A stretch of DNA of 64,000 nucleotides. Source: an uncultured Alistipes sp. (GTDB lineage: Bacteria; Bacteroidota; Bacteroidia; Bacteroidales; Rikenellaceae). The translations under genes and the position numbers were made by a program. Under the pieces are notes generated by a model. That model was not told the DNA's origin. It made no database searches and saw only the letters and a list, made by a program, of their open reading frames with translations. The stretch lies in the NCBI GenBank assembly GCA_944320685.1, contig CALUIK010000001.1, positions 620,001 through 684,000 of the forward strand, read 5' to 3'. This document shows, piece by piece, positions 24,121 through 32,919 of this stretch (the stretch's first letter is position 1; each line of letters starts with the position of its first letter).

Positions 24121-26940
24121 TCACAGCTCCTTGATGCGCACGTTGCGCAGCTTGAGGCCCTCGCCGTGGCCGAGGAAACCGATGTAGCCCGTCTTGTTGA
24201 AGAGGCCCGGGTGGTTCAGGTGATCCACCGTGTAGGGGTTATGGTCGCTGCCGTCGGGAGCCACGTTGTGGCCCTTGCAGGCGGTGCGGATATTGCCGTC
24301 GACGATAACCTCGCCGTTCACCGTAACCTTGATGCGGTCACCCTGCACGCGGATCTCCTCGGTGTTCCACTGCCCCAGCTCGGGCGACACGATACGCTTG
24401 GCGGGGATGATGCCGTAGACCGAACCGTGTACCTGATACTCGCGCAGGTTGGCGTAGATCGGGTCGTCGTGGTCGAGGATCTGGATCTCCATGCCGTAGT
24501 ATGCGGCGTCCTTGCCCATCTCGGCGCGGATGCCCACGCCGTTGTTCACGCCGGCGCGGTCGAAGCAGAACTCGAAACGCAGCACGAAGTCCTTATACTC
24601 CTTCTTGCTGTAGAGGTTGCCCGTCGTGCCGTATGCGGCCGTCACGTACATGTATCCGTCAATGGGCTGGTAGGCGTCAAGGTTGCCCTGCCACTTGTCC
24701 ATCGACACGCCGTCGAAGAGCATCTCGAAGCCCTCGGCCTCCTCTTCGGGCGTCAGCTTCGATACGATCGAGTGCGAAGCACGCTCCGTATTTTCAGATA
24801 TGAACTTCTCGATGTCCTTGCGCTTGTAGACGGCATCCGAGTCGTTGAGCGTAGCGCCCACCTTCTCCAGCAGGGCCTTCACCTCGGCGCTGTAGAACTC
24901 GGGGTGCTTGGTGGCGATCTCGAGGATCGTGTTCGCCGCAGCCTGCGCCGTCTCGGCATCATCGAGGTACTCGGCCGCCAGCATCATGCCCTGATAGGTC
25001 TGCGTAGCCGACAGGGCGCGCAGGGCCATGTTCTTGTAGTGCGACTTGGGATTCATCTCCAAAACCTTGCGGTAGTTCATGTACTTCACCTGCGCATTGA
25101 GGTTCTTCGACGCCTGCGTCAGATCTATGTAACGCTGCAGGGCCGCCTCGCGGAAATCGGCGTTCTCCGTTGCGATCTCATACATATAAGGTAACATGGC
25201 ATCGTCGGCAACCATCATCATGCCGAAAAAGACATTGCCGCTCTTCTTGTTTGCCTTGTAACCCTCGACCAGCATCGGGATCACATCCGAAGAACCGGTG
25301 GCGGCCAGCACGGGATAGTACATGTCGGCCTTGCCGCCGGCCTTCTTCATACGGGCCTCGATCATGGCAACCTGCTCGGGGGCAGGCTTGTCGATAATCG
25401 ACTTGTTGACAGCGGCATAGTCGCACTTGTAGTTCTCATACATACCGCACAGAGCCTCGAAGTTCTTCTCCGTAACCACATTGGGGATCAGCTTGGCAAC
25501 ATCGTCGCCCGCCTCGGCCATGGCCAGCACGGCGTCGGCAGCCTCGGGGATGCGGCGCTCCTTGAGCACCTCCATAGCGACCGACTTGGCGGCGGCGCCC
25601 TTGCCCAGCATCCCGACAACGGCATCGTTCACACGGCCGTTGAACGACATGAAGGCATTGTAAACGGTCCTCCACTCGGCACTGTAAGCATCCCACTCGG
25701 CCTCGTCGGCATCGTTTGCGGGCACCTGCAGGCTCTCGGCCTTGGCCACGAGTGCGGCAAGAGCCTTCTCGCCGCCGATCTTGCTGGCGGCAGCCACGGC
25801 CGCAGCCGCAACCTCGGCGTCGGCGTCATTCATGGCGGCAGCCACAGCGTCGATCTGCGAGGCGGCATGAGCCGTACCGAGCCAGTTCAGCACGTCGGCC
25901 TTGGCCTCGCCCTCCAACGAGGGAAGCATGGCGGCGAAACGTGCATAGACGGCATCGTCGGCAAAGTCATCGGCCAGACGCAGCGCACCTACACGGTACT
26001 CGCGGTTGCCATCCTTCATGGCCTTCTCCAGCATGGGAAGCGCGGCGGCTCCCTCTACACGGGCCGCGATCTCCAGGCCTGCCGAACGTACGTTCACCTT
26101 GGGCGAGGCCTTCATCAGTTTCTTTGCGGCCTTCAGCGCGGCGGCGGGATCCGTCTGCGCCAGCTTGGTCAGCAGCGCGACATACGACGCATAGGCGTCA
26201 GTCGCCTCGAAGGCGTAGTCTACGGCCTTGGCTGCCGCGCCCAGCGGCTTCACAGACTTGGCCGTGCCGCAAGAGGCAAGCGCGCGGTTGATCTCCACCA
26301 TCTCGGCTTCCTCGCCGCCCTCGGCGGCCCACATGAGAAGGATATCCTCGGCGCCCTCAATGTCCTTATACGCGGCGACATGCGCCAGACGCGCACGGCT
26401 CAGGCCGTTGGCGTTCTGCTCCTGCATCAGCGACAGCACCGTCTCCTCCGTCCCGGGCAGGGTGGCAAGCGCACGCGCGGCGAAGTCGCCTTGGTACTCG
26501 TCGCCCAGCAGGGCGGCGAAGTATCCGGCATCCTCGGCCGTGGCGCAGCGCTCCAGCACGGTCAGCAGGAAAGCCTTGTTGGCCTCGTCGCCGCACTTGT
26601 CGGCGGCATTGCGCAGACCCGTGCGCACGGCATCGCGCAGGGCCTCGTTACCCTCGGCGGTGACATACCAAGCCACACCGTTTAGGGCGTACTCCATGGG
26701 CGAGTTGTTCACACCCTCGGCCGCGGGCTTCAGCATGCCGGCGATCATCTCCACGCCTTCGCTGCCCGTGGCGGCAATCTCCCCCATGAGCTGGTTGTAC
26801 AGGCCGGCATCGGCCGCCGGCAGTTGATTCAGCGCGTCGGCCACGATGGTAGAGGTGACCCGTCCGCGCGCATCCTGCGCCTCGACGACCGCAAAGGGCA
26901 TCATCGCCAGCAGGAGTATCGATATGAATAGTCTTTTCAT
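24121..26940 (-). CDS. Secreted HEAT-repeat protein with C-terminal DUF1080 (3-keto-disaccharide hydrolase) domain
   Basis: The 939-residue protein has a signal peptide (MKRLFISILLLAMMPFAVVE, cleavage near VEAQ) and no lipobox. Residues about 40-700 are Ala/Glu/Lys-rich helical repeats of HEAT/armadillo type. The C-terminal 207 residues begin GFEMLFDGVSMDKWQGN and contain GVNNGVGIRAEM, MEIQILDHDDP, GSVYGIIPAKR and KTGYIGFLGHGEGLKLRNVR, the concanavalin-like DUF1080 fold. Characterised family members hydrolyse 3-keto-glycosides after a dehydrogenase oxidises the sugar C3. The gene directly follows an exported Gfo/Idh/MocA oxidoreductase, which would supply that oxidation. Ile codons are nearly all ATC where I checked, unlike most neighbours, hinting at high expression. 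Confidence 0.85.
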   Translation of the reverse strand: MKRLFISILLLAMMPFAVVEAQDARGRVTSTIVADALNQLPAADAGLYNQLMGEIAATGSEGVEMIAGMLKPAAEGVNNSPMEYALNGVAWYVTAEGNEALRDAVRTGLRNAADKCGDEANKAFLLTVLERCATAEDAGYFAALLGDEYQGDFAARALATLPGTEETVLSLMQEQNANGLSRARLAHVAAYKDIEGAEDILLMWAAEGGEEAEMVEINRALASCGTAKSVKPLGAAAKAVDYAFEATDAYASYVALLTKLAQTDPAAALKAAKKLMKASPKVNVRSAGLEIAARVEGAAALPMLEKAMKDGNREYRVGALRLADDFADDAVYARFAAMLPSLEGEAKADVLNWLGTAHAASQIDAVAAAMNDADAEVAAAAVAAASKIGGEKALAALVAKAESLQVPANDADEAEWDAYSAEWRTVYNAFMSFNGRVNDAVVGMLGKGAAAKSVAMEVLKERRIPEAADAVLAMAEAGDDVAKLIPNVVTEKNFEALCGMYENYKCDYAAVNKSIIDKPAPEQVAMIEARMKKAGGKADMYYPVLAATGSSDVIPMLVEGYKANKKSGNVFFGMMMVADDAMLPYMYEIATENADFREAALQRYIDLTQASKNLNAQVKYMNYRKVLEMNPKSHYKNMALRALSATQTYQGMMLAAEYLDDAETAQAAANTILEIATKHPEFYSAEVKALLEKVGATLNDSDAVYKRKDIEKFISENTERASHSIVSKLTPEEEAEGFEMLFDGVSMDKWQGNLDAYQPIDGYMYVTAAYGTTGNLYSKKEYKDFVLRFEFCFDRAGVNNGVGIRAEMGKDAAYYGMEIQILDHDDPIYANLREYQVHGSVYGIIPAKRIVSPELGQWNTEEIRVQGDRIKVTVNGEVIVDGNIRTACKGHNVAPDGSDHNPYTVDHLNHPGLFNKTGYIGFLGHGEGLKLRNVRIKEL

Positions 26941-26966
26941 TGTTCTTTCGGTTTAGGTGTTAGGCA

Positions 26967-28247
26967 TCAGATTTTCCACGGCGCGCGCATCGGCTGGTCG
27001 ATCAGGGCGTTGGCTGCATCGTCATTGATGAACTTCAATGCCACGGGATCGAACTCCAGCGAGCGGTTCAGGCGCAGGGCGCACAGACCCATGTTGACGA
27101 TCGTGGCCGAGCGGAACCCGTTCATCTCGTTCAGGGCGAACTTCTCGCGGTTGTGGATACACTTGATGAAGTCGGTGTTCTGCGGCTCGGGGTCGGGCAG
27201 TTCGGCCAGCTTGTTCATGATGTTGGGGATGGTGCAGTTGAAACCCTGATAGAGCTTGCCCTTCGGGCCCTCGATGTAGGGCGCCGTGGGGTCGCCGTGG
27301 TCCTCGCCCTGAAGGATGATCTGGCAGCCGTCGTCGTAGGTGTAGACGATCTTGCGCCACGTGCCTATGGCATCGGGGTGCTGCTGCGGGGCATCCACCT
27401 CGACCTTCACGGGCGACGTGTCATCCTTGCCCAGAATGTACTGCACGGGGTCGATATAGTGCTGTCCCATATCGCCCAGACCGCCGCCGTCATAGTCCCA
27501 GTATCCGCGGAAGGTCTGGTGCGTGCGGTGCTCGTTATAGGGCTTGTAGGGGGCGGGGCCCAGCCACAGGTCGTAGTCGAGGTTCTTCGGTACGGGCTGC
27601 GGCACGAGATTCTCCTTGCCTACCCAGAAGAACTTCCAGTTGAAGCCCGTGTAGCCCGATATGGTCACCTTCAGGGGCCATCCCAGCATGCCGCTGTCGA
27701 CGAGTTTCTTCAGTGGCTTGACCGTGGTGCCCAGACCGTAAAAGGTGTCTTGGAAACGGAACCACGTGTTGAGACGGAAGATACGGTTGTTCTGACGCAC
27801 GGCCTCCATCACGCGCTTGCCTTCGCCGATGGTGCGCGTCATGGGCTTCTCGCACCAGATGTCCTTGCCGGCCTTGGCGGCCTCGACAGCCATGATGCCG
27901 TGCCAGTGCGGCGGCGTGGCGATATGAACCACGTCCACGTCGGGGTCGTTGATCAGGTCGCGGTAGAAATGGTAGGTCTTGGGGGTCACGCCCAGCTGCG
28001 TCTTCGCCTGCTCGAGGGCCTGATCCAGATGGATGCTGTCGACATCGCACAGCGCCACCAGACGGCACTTCTCGTCACTGGTGAAGTGATAGCTCGTACG
28101 GCCGATACCGCCCGTTCCGATGATACCCTTGGTCAGCTGGTCGTTGGGAGCGACATGACCCGGGCCTCCGAGTACGCGGCGCGGCACGATGGTGAACAGC
28201 GCCAAACCTCCCAGAGTCTTTAGAAAGTCCTTTCTGTTAATAGCCAT
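26967..28247 (-). CDS. Exported Gfo/Idh/MocA family oxidoreductase
   Basis: The 426-residue NAD(P)-dependent dehydrogenase has a nucleotide fold (GIIGTGGIGRTSYHF) and the family Glu-Lys-Pro motif in CEKPMTRTIGEGKRVMEA. It also has a C-terminal substrate domain with GGLGDMGQHYIDPVQYIL and its conserved His. The N terminus (INRKDFLKTLGGLALFTIVP) resembles a twin-arginine signal in shape but has Arg-Lys instead of Arg-Arg, so Tat export is possible but not certain. Family members oxidise or reduce sugars and inositols, some at C3. Located 26 bases upstream of the DUF1080 gene, it probably forms an oxidise-then-cleave pair with it. Confidence 0.85.
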   Translation of the reverse strand: MAINRKDFLKTLGGLALFTIVPRRVLGGPGHVAPNDQLTKGIIGTGGIGRTSYHFTSDEKCRLVALCDVDSIHLDQALEQAKTQLGVTPKTYHFYRDLINDPDVDVVHIATPPHWHGIMAVEAAKAGKDIWCEKPMTRTIGEGKRVMEAVRQNNRIFRLNTWFRFQDTFYGLGTTVKPLKKLVDSGMLGWPLKVTISGYTGFNWKFFWVGKENLVPQPVPKNLDYDLWLGPAPYKPYNEHRTHQTFRGYWDYDGGGLGDMGQHYIDPVQYILGKDDTSPVKVEVDAPQQHPDAIGTWRKIVYTYDDGCQIILQGEDHGDPTAPYIEGPKGKLYQGFNCTIPNIMNKLAELPDPEPQNTDFIKCIHNREKFALNEMNGFRSATIVNMGLCALRLNRSLEFDPVALKFINDDAANALIDQPMRAPWKI

Positions 28248-28267
28248 AGGTATAAGTTTTGATTAAG

Positions 28268-28301
28268 CAAATATGTCGAAATGTCGAGTTTTAGGCACAA
28301 A
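28268..28301 (-). promoter_or_regulatory. Possible promoter of the oxidoreductase-DUF1080 operon
   Basis: On the minus strand TTTG, a 22-base spacer and CATATTTG resemble the Bacteroidota consensus, but the first -7 base is not T and the spacer is long. It lies 20 bases upstream of the oxidoreductase start. Confidence 0.35.
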
Positions 28302-28400
28302 TCCGCAATAAAGGTACTCTTTTATTTCGGAAACACAAAGCATTCGGATTACAATATTATGTCCCGCAACATCTTTTCCCTCAACCGCCGCGGCACGTTA

Positions 28401-28431
28401 TTGCATTTTCGCGGCGAATAACGTATCTTTG
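28401..28431 (+). promoter_or_regulatory. Promoter of uxuB-uxuA
   Basis: TTG (28401-28403), a 20-base spacer and TATCTTTG (28424-28431) match the Bacteroidota promoter consensus. The start codon follows 64 bases downstream. Confidence 0.8.
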
Positions 28432-28495
28432 TAAGGACCGCGCCTCCCAAACGGGGCCGGCAGATCGGAACAACCCAATTTAAAACTATACGGAA

Positions 28496-29308
28496 ATGAA
28501 AAATCTATTCAGCGTCGACGGTAAGGTCGTCGTCATCACGGGCGCGGCCGGCATACTCGGAACTTCCATGGTGAAACACTTCGCCGAACAGGGTGCCAAG
28601 GTCGTAATCCTCGACCGCGCACGCGAACAGGGCGAAAGGCTCGCGGCCGAGGTCAAGGCCGATGGCGGCGAGGCGACATACCTCATGTGCGACGTGCTCG
28701 ACAAGGCCGTCCTCGAAAGCAACTACAACGACATCATCGCCGCATACGGCCGCATCGACGTGCTCATCAACGGTGCAGGAGGCAATATGGCCGCCGCGAC
28801 GGTACCCCCCGAGAAGACGATATTCGACCTGGATATCGACGCCGTGCGCAAGGTCGTCGAGCTCAACCTCTTCGGCACCATACTCCCCACTATGGTATTC
28901 GTCAGGGACATGGCCGAGCGCAAGCAGGGCTCGATCATAAACATCGCTTCGGAGTCGGCGCTGCGGCCCCTCACCCGCGTAGCGGGCTACGGCGTGGCGA
29001 AGGCCGCCGTCGTGAACTGGACCAAATACATGTGCGGCGAGCTGGCCATCAAGTTCGGCGAGGGACTCCGCGTGAACGCCATAGCCCCGGGCTTCCTGCT
29101 TACGAACCAGAACCGCGACCTGCTAACCAATCCCGACGGGTCGCTCACGCCACGCTCGCACACGATTCTGGCACACACCCCGTTCAAGCGCTTCGGCGAG
29201 CCCGAGGAGCTGCTCGGCACGCTGCAATGGCTGGCATCCGACGCCTCGAAGTTCGTGAGCGGCACGCTCACCGTCATCGACGGCGGGTTCGACGCCTTCT
29301 CGATCTGA
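28496..29308 (+). CDS. uxuB: Fructuronate reductase (D-mannonate oxidoreductase), SDR type
   Basis: The 270-residue short-chain dehydrogenase has the NAD site VITGAAGILGTSMV, the NGAGGNMAAAT loop and the catalytic Ser-Tyr-Lys (NIASESA, then GYGVAKAAV). It also has the YjmF-type C-terminal half (GFLLTNQNRDLL, LAHTPFKRFGEPEELLGTL, VIDGGFDAFSI). This subfamily interconverts D-fructuronate and D-mannonate in hexuronate breakdown and is unrelated to the long-chain UxuB of E. coli. The mannonate dehydratase gene follows 49 bases later, which supports the assignment. Confidence 0.87.
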   Translation: MKNLFSVDGKVVVITGAAGILGTSMVKHFAEQGAKVVILDRAREQGERLAAEVKADGGEATYLMCDVLDKAVLESNYNDIIAAYGRIDVLINGAGGNMAAATVPPEKTIFDLDIDAVRKVVELNLFGTILPTMVFVRDMAERKQGSIINIASESALRPLTRVAGYGVAKAAVVNWTKYMCGELAIKFGEGLRVNAIAPGFLLTNQNRDLLTNPDGSLTPRSHTILAHTPFKRFGEPEELLGTLQWLASDASKFVSGTLTVIDGGFDAFSI

Positions 29309-29357
29309 CGGCGCGCCATGCCGCAATAATGTATAACCGATAAAACGATACCCGAAC

Positions 29358-30533
29358 ATGTATCTTTGCAAACAGTCGTGGCGCTGGTACGGCCCCGACG
29401 ACCCCGTAAAGCTCTCCGACATACGACAGGCCGGAGCCACCGACATAGTACACGCCCTGCACCACATCCCCAACGGCGAGGTGTGGACGGTGGATGAGAT
29501 CCGCCGCAGGCAGAAAGTGATCGCCGACGCCGGCCTCGTGTGGAGCGTCGTGGAGAGCGTCCCAGTACACGAACACATCAAGACCCGTACGGGCGGCTTC
29601 CAGCGTTACATAGACAACTACAAGCAGTCGATACGCAACCTTGCCGAATGCGGCATACACTGCATAACGTACAACTTCATGCCCGTGCTCGACTGGACGC
29701 GCACCGACCTCGCATTCGAGGTGGAGGACGGCTCGCGCGCGCTGCGCTTCGAGCGTGCGGCGTTCATGGCCTTCGACCTATACATACTCCGCCGCCCCGC
29801 CGCCGAAAAGGAGTACTCCGACGAGGAGAAGACGCGCGCCCGCGCCCGCTACGACGCCATGAGCGAGGAGGAGCGCCACCGCCTCACGCGCAACATGATC
29901 GCCGGTCTGCCCGGCTCGGAGGAGAGTTTCACCGTGGAGCAGTTCCGCGAGGCGCTCGACCGGTACAAGGACATAGATGCCGAGCGGCTCCGCCAGAACC
30001 TGATATACTTCCTGCGCGAGGTATGCCCCGTAGCGGACGAGTGCGGCTCGGAGATGGTCATACACCCCGACGACCCGCCATACCCGATCCTCGGCCTGCC
30101 CCGCATAATGTCCACGGCCGAAGACTTCCGCCGCATCGTCGAGGCTGTCCCCAACCCCTCGAACGGCCTCTGCCTCTGCACGGGATCGTTCGGCGTGCGC
30201 GCCGACAACGACCTGCCGGCCATGATGCGCGAGTTCGGCGACCGCGTGGGATTCGTACACCTGCGTTCGACGCGCCGCGACGCCGACGGCAACTTCCAAG
30301 AGGACAACCACCTCGAGGGCGACGTGCCGATGTATGAGGTGATGAAGGCCTTTCTGGAGATACAGCAGCGCCGCAAGGTGCGCATACCGATGCGTCCCGA
30401 CCACGGCCACCAGATGTGCGACGACCTGAACCGCCGCTCCAACCCGGGGTACTCGTGCTACGGCCGCATGCGCGGCTTGGCCGAGCTGCGCGGTCTGGAG
30501 ATGGGTATCGCCCGCTCTCTATACAAAGAGTAG
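29358..30533 (+). CDS. uxuA: Mannonate dehydratase
   Basis: The 391-residue enzyme dehydrates D-mannonate to 2-keto-3-deoxy-D-gluconate. Recognisable signatures include the N-terminal [35 protein letters not shown], the metal-binding region [28 protein letters not shown] and the C-terminal [13 protein letters not shown] with a conserved His. Length is typical of UxuA. Together with uxuB it gives two consecutive steps of glucuronate/galacturonate catabolism; the isomerase and KDG kinase/aldolase genes are not in the window. Confidence 0.95.
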   Translation: MYLCKQSWRWYGPDDPVKLSDIRQAGATDIVHALHHIPNGEVWTVDEIRRRQKVIADAGLVWSVVESVPVHEHIKTRTGGFQRYIDNYKQSIRNLAECGIHCITYNFMPVLDWTRTDLAFEVEDGSRALRFERAAFMAFDLYILRRPAAEKEYSDEEKTRARARYDAMSEEERHRLTRNMIAGLPGSEESFTVEQFREALDRYKDIDAERLRQNLIYFLREVCPVADECGSEMVIHPDDPPYPILGLPRIMSTAEDFRRIVEAVPNPSNGLCLCTGSFGVRADNDLPAMMREFGDRVGFVHLRSTRRDADGNFQEDNHLEGDVPMYEVMKAFLEIQQRRKVRIPMRPDHGHQMCDDLNRRSNPGYSCYGRMRGLAELRGLEMGIARSLYKE

Positions 30534-30558
30534 CCTACACGCCCTTGACCTATGCGAT

Positions 30559-30596
30559 GCGGGGCGGCCTCACATGAGACCGCCCCGCACTCCTTT
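30559..30596 (+). terminator. Terminator between uxuA and GH106-like gene
   Basis: GCGGGGCGG-x-CTC pairs with GAG-x-CCGCCCCGC (four-base loop), followed by ACTCCTTTTCCC. It lies between convergent genes and could act in both directions. Confidence 0.7.
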
Positions 30597-30610
30597 TCCC
30601 GTCGCAACCG

Positions 30611-32896
30611 TCACTTGCCGTAATAGATGAGCGACACGCCCGACGCCATGCCCGACACGGGCAGCTCGGAACGCTCCGTGTAGGTGTTCACCACGAAGTG
30701 CAGCTGCGGCATGCGCCACCCCTTGTCCGTCAGTGAATCCCGCTCCGTCTGCACGTCCGCCGTCCCCTCCTCCGCGGCGGGTGCGCGGCCCTCGCTCAGG
30801 GCGGTCATCATGCCCACGATGGCATTGACCCACGTGCCGGCCGTCTCGATACGTATGCTGTTCATGCCGTTGCGCACGGCGTCCGTGACATCGATCCTGT
30901 ACGGCCGCGTCCACATGCCCCCGACATAACGGTCGTTTATCCACACCTTCGCCGACGTTCCCGCCTCGCGCATAACCAGCTCGACGCGGTCGCACCCGAC
31001 AGGCTTGCGCACCTCGAAAAGGCTGCTGTAGGTCGTACGGCCCGAGAAGAAACGGATGCGCCGCTCATCATTTTCCGAGAGATTGCGCAGATCGTACATT
31101 GTCGTGGAGAAGGGTTCAGACACGGGCGACGAGAAACTCACATCCCAGCGGTACTCGAACGGGTAGCCACCTACGCGGCGTACGGCCGCAACAGCCGCAT
31201 CGCCGCCGCCTACCACCACGAAAAGGCTCTCGCCCCCAGCCAGCGATATGTCGAATGACGTGCGGCCGCCCTCCGTCGAGAACTCCGCCACGGCACCGCG
31301 CGAGCCGTCCACAGGGTTCCACAACTCGGGATTCCCGCCTGCACAGCGCAGCGACAGCCGCCCGCTCAGAGGCTCCGACGAAGCGTTGAAGAGGAAATAT
31401 ACGTCACGCCCCTCCTCGCTCCGGTGCGTATACCTCAACGGCGAATAGTCAGCGACATCGTCCGACACCAGCGACACGTCGGGCGCCGCGACCGCCGCAA
31501 GCGCCTCCTTCATCGACCTGCGGTCACGCGACGACAGGCCCGTACGCACAATACGCGCGCCGCGGCCCGCCAGCGACGCAAGCACCCGCTCGGTATCGGC
31601 GTCCAGCCCGCGGCCGCACACCACGGCCGCATAGCTGTGTCCGCCCGCCACGACGGCACCGTCGCGCACCTCCGCCGCCGACAGCACCGCAAGGGGAAGA
31701 TAATCGGCGTCGTAACCCGCTTCGGCGACGATGTCGGCCGCAGGGAAGGCATCCCCGCCGGAGAACGGCACCGCAACATCCGTCACACGCTCGCCCCGCG
31801 ACAGCATCATATTGCACCGCCACAGGTAATCGACCAGCATGTCGGCATGCGTGAACCACGGGACATTGCGGTCAATATCGCTGAACAGCCATGTGTTCAG
31901 TCCGGGCATATCCGTCGCCGTAGCCTGCAGCACGGCTCCCGTCGGCACGACGGCGTTGACACCTTGGACATACGCCATGTCGGCCGCGCGTTTCAGCGAC
32001 GAGGGCACCGCGGCATACGCCTTGGTCTCGGTGTCGCCCACTTCGGCCGCGACGCGACGCATGCCGCACAGGCGCGCCGCCGACGCCGCCGCACGGCTGT
32101 CGTCGACCTCACCGTCGGGCACCAGCCGCACCGAGGCCATCAGACCGTCGCCCGCGGCATCGGCCCCGCACAACAGGGCAGCCCGCACGTCGCGGCTCAC
32201 CGCCGCCAGCCCCTCGGCTCGGCACAACTCCGTCATGCAGCGCATGTATTCGGCTCTCCATGCGGCCTCGTGCGCCGCATCGGCGCCCGCTCTCCCCGAC
32301 GGCACGTCGCCCGCCACGACGAAGCGCAGCGCCCGCCGCTCCTCGGCAGGCACACGCCGCAGGATCTCCCCGACGTATGACGAGAAGTGCCGTTCCGCCG
32401 CCGCGGCAGCCGTCTCACCGGCCGCGGCCGCGGACCACGCCTCCGACCCCGCCATGAAAGGCCACTCCGACCCGAGGCCCGGGCAGGCCGTTATACCTAT
32501 CTCGACATGTTCCTCGTCGGCCGCGGCCAACGCCGCCCGCAGCGCATCCCACCACCCGTCGCTCATCGCGGCATTGCGTACGGGGCCGTAGAGGTCGGGC
32601 AGCTCGATCTCGTTTATCACCACACGCCCGAACCCCTCGCGGGCAAAGGCGCGGATATCCTCCTCGGCGCCCTCCGCAGAGACGTAACCCGACACCCAAT
32701 ACCAGAACAGAGCCACGTCGTCGCCCACATCTGCGGGGCGCCGCGTCACCACCGCGGGCCTGTTGCCCGAATCGCCGTACTCGAAGAGGGCGCCGGCGGA
32801 GAAAGCCTCGCCCGTCACGTCGCGGCCGCCGCATCCCGCCGCCAGCAGAGCCAGCGCCAAAGCCGCCGCGGCGCAGACACTGCGTCCGGCACCCAT
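30611..32896 (-). CDS. GH106-like glycoside hydrolase lipoprotein (putative alpha-L-rhamnosidase)
   Basis: The 761-residue product has a lipoprotein signal (ALALALLAAGC). The following part resembles GH106 enzymes: GFGRVVINEIE with WWDALRAALAAADEEHVEIG, CPGLGSEWPFM, DIDRNVPWFTHADMLVDYLW and RCNMMLSRGERVTDVAV. A C-terminal beta-sandwich has KVWINDRYVGGMWTRPYRID and GMNSIRIETAGTWVNAIVG. GH106 members remove alpha-L-rhamnose. This protein is shorter than the roughly 1,000 residues usual for the family, so parts of the catalytic region may be reduced and activity is uncertain. I start at 32896 for the best signal peptide; a start at 32938 would overlap the preceding gene. Confidence 0.7.
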   Translation of the reverse strand: MGAGRSVCAAAALALALLAAGCGGRDVTGEAFSAGALFEYGDSGNRPAVVTRRPADVGDDVALFWYWVSGYVSAEGAEEDIRAFAREGFGRVVINEIELPDLYGPVRNAAMSDGWWDALRAALAAADEEHVEIGITACPGLGSEWPFMAGSEAWSAAAAGETAAAAAERHFSSYVGEILRRVPAEERRALRFVVAGDVPSGRAGADAAHEAAWRAEYMRCMTELCRAEGLAAVSRDVRAALLCGADAAGDGLMASVRLVPDGEVDDSRAAASAARLCGMRRVAAEVGDTETKAYAAVPSSLKRAADMAYVQGVNAVVPTGAVLQATATDMPGLNTWLFSDIDRNVPWFTHADMLVDYLWRCNMMLSRGERVTDVAVPFSGGDAFPAADIVAEAGYDADYLPLAVLSAAEVRDGAVVAGGHSYAAVVCGRGLDADTERVLASLAGRGARIVRTGLSSRDRRSMKEALAAVAAPDVSLVSDDVADYSPLRYTHRSEEGRDVYFLFNASSEPLSGRLSLRCAGGNPELWNPVDGSRGAVAEFSTEGGRTSFDISLAGGESLFVVVGGGDAAVAAVRRVGGYPFEYRWDVSFSSPVSEPFSTTMYDLRNLSENDERRIRFFSGRTTYSSLFEVRKPVGCDRVELVMREAGTSAKVWINDRYVGGMWTRPYRIDVTDAVRNGMNSIRIETAGTWVNAIVGMMTALSEGRAPAAEEGTADVQTERDSLTDKGWRMPQLHFVVNTYTERSELPVSGMASGVSLIYYGK

Positions 32897-32919
32897 AATA
32901 CACCTATCAATAACCGATA

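Noticed and set aside
23753..24124. Minus-strand frame of 123 codons between tRNA-Glu and the DUF1080 gene
   Set aside because: It runs into the tRNA and its promoter and has the composition of non-coding GC-rich DNA.
28176..28247. Classical twin-arginine signal on the Gfo/Idh/MocA oxidoreductase
   Set aside because: The motif reads NRKDFLK with Arg-Lys, so a Tat signal is plausible but not claimed.
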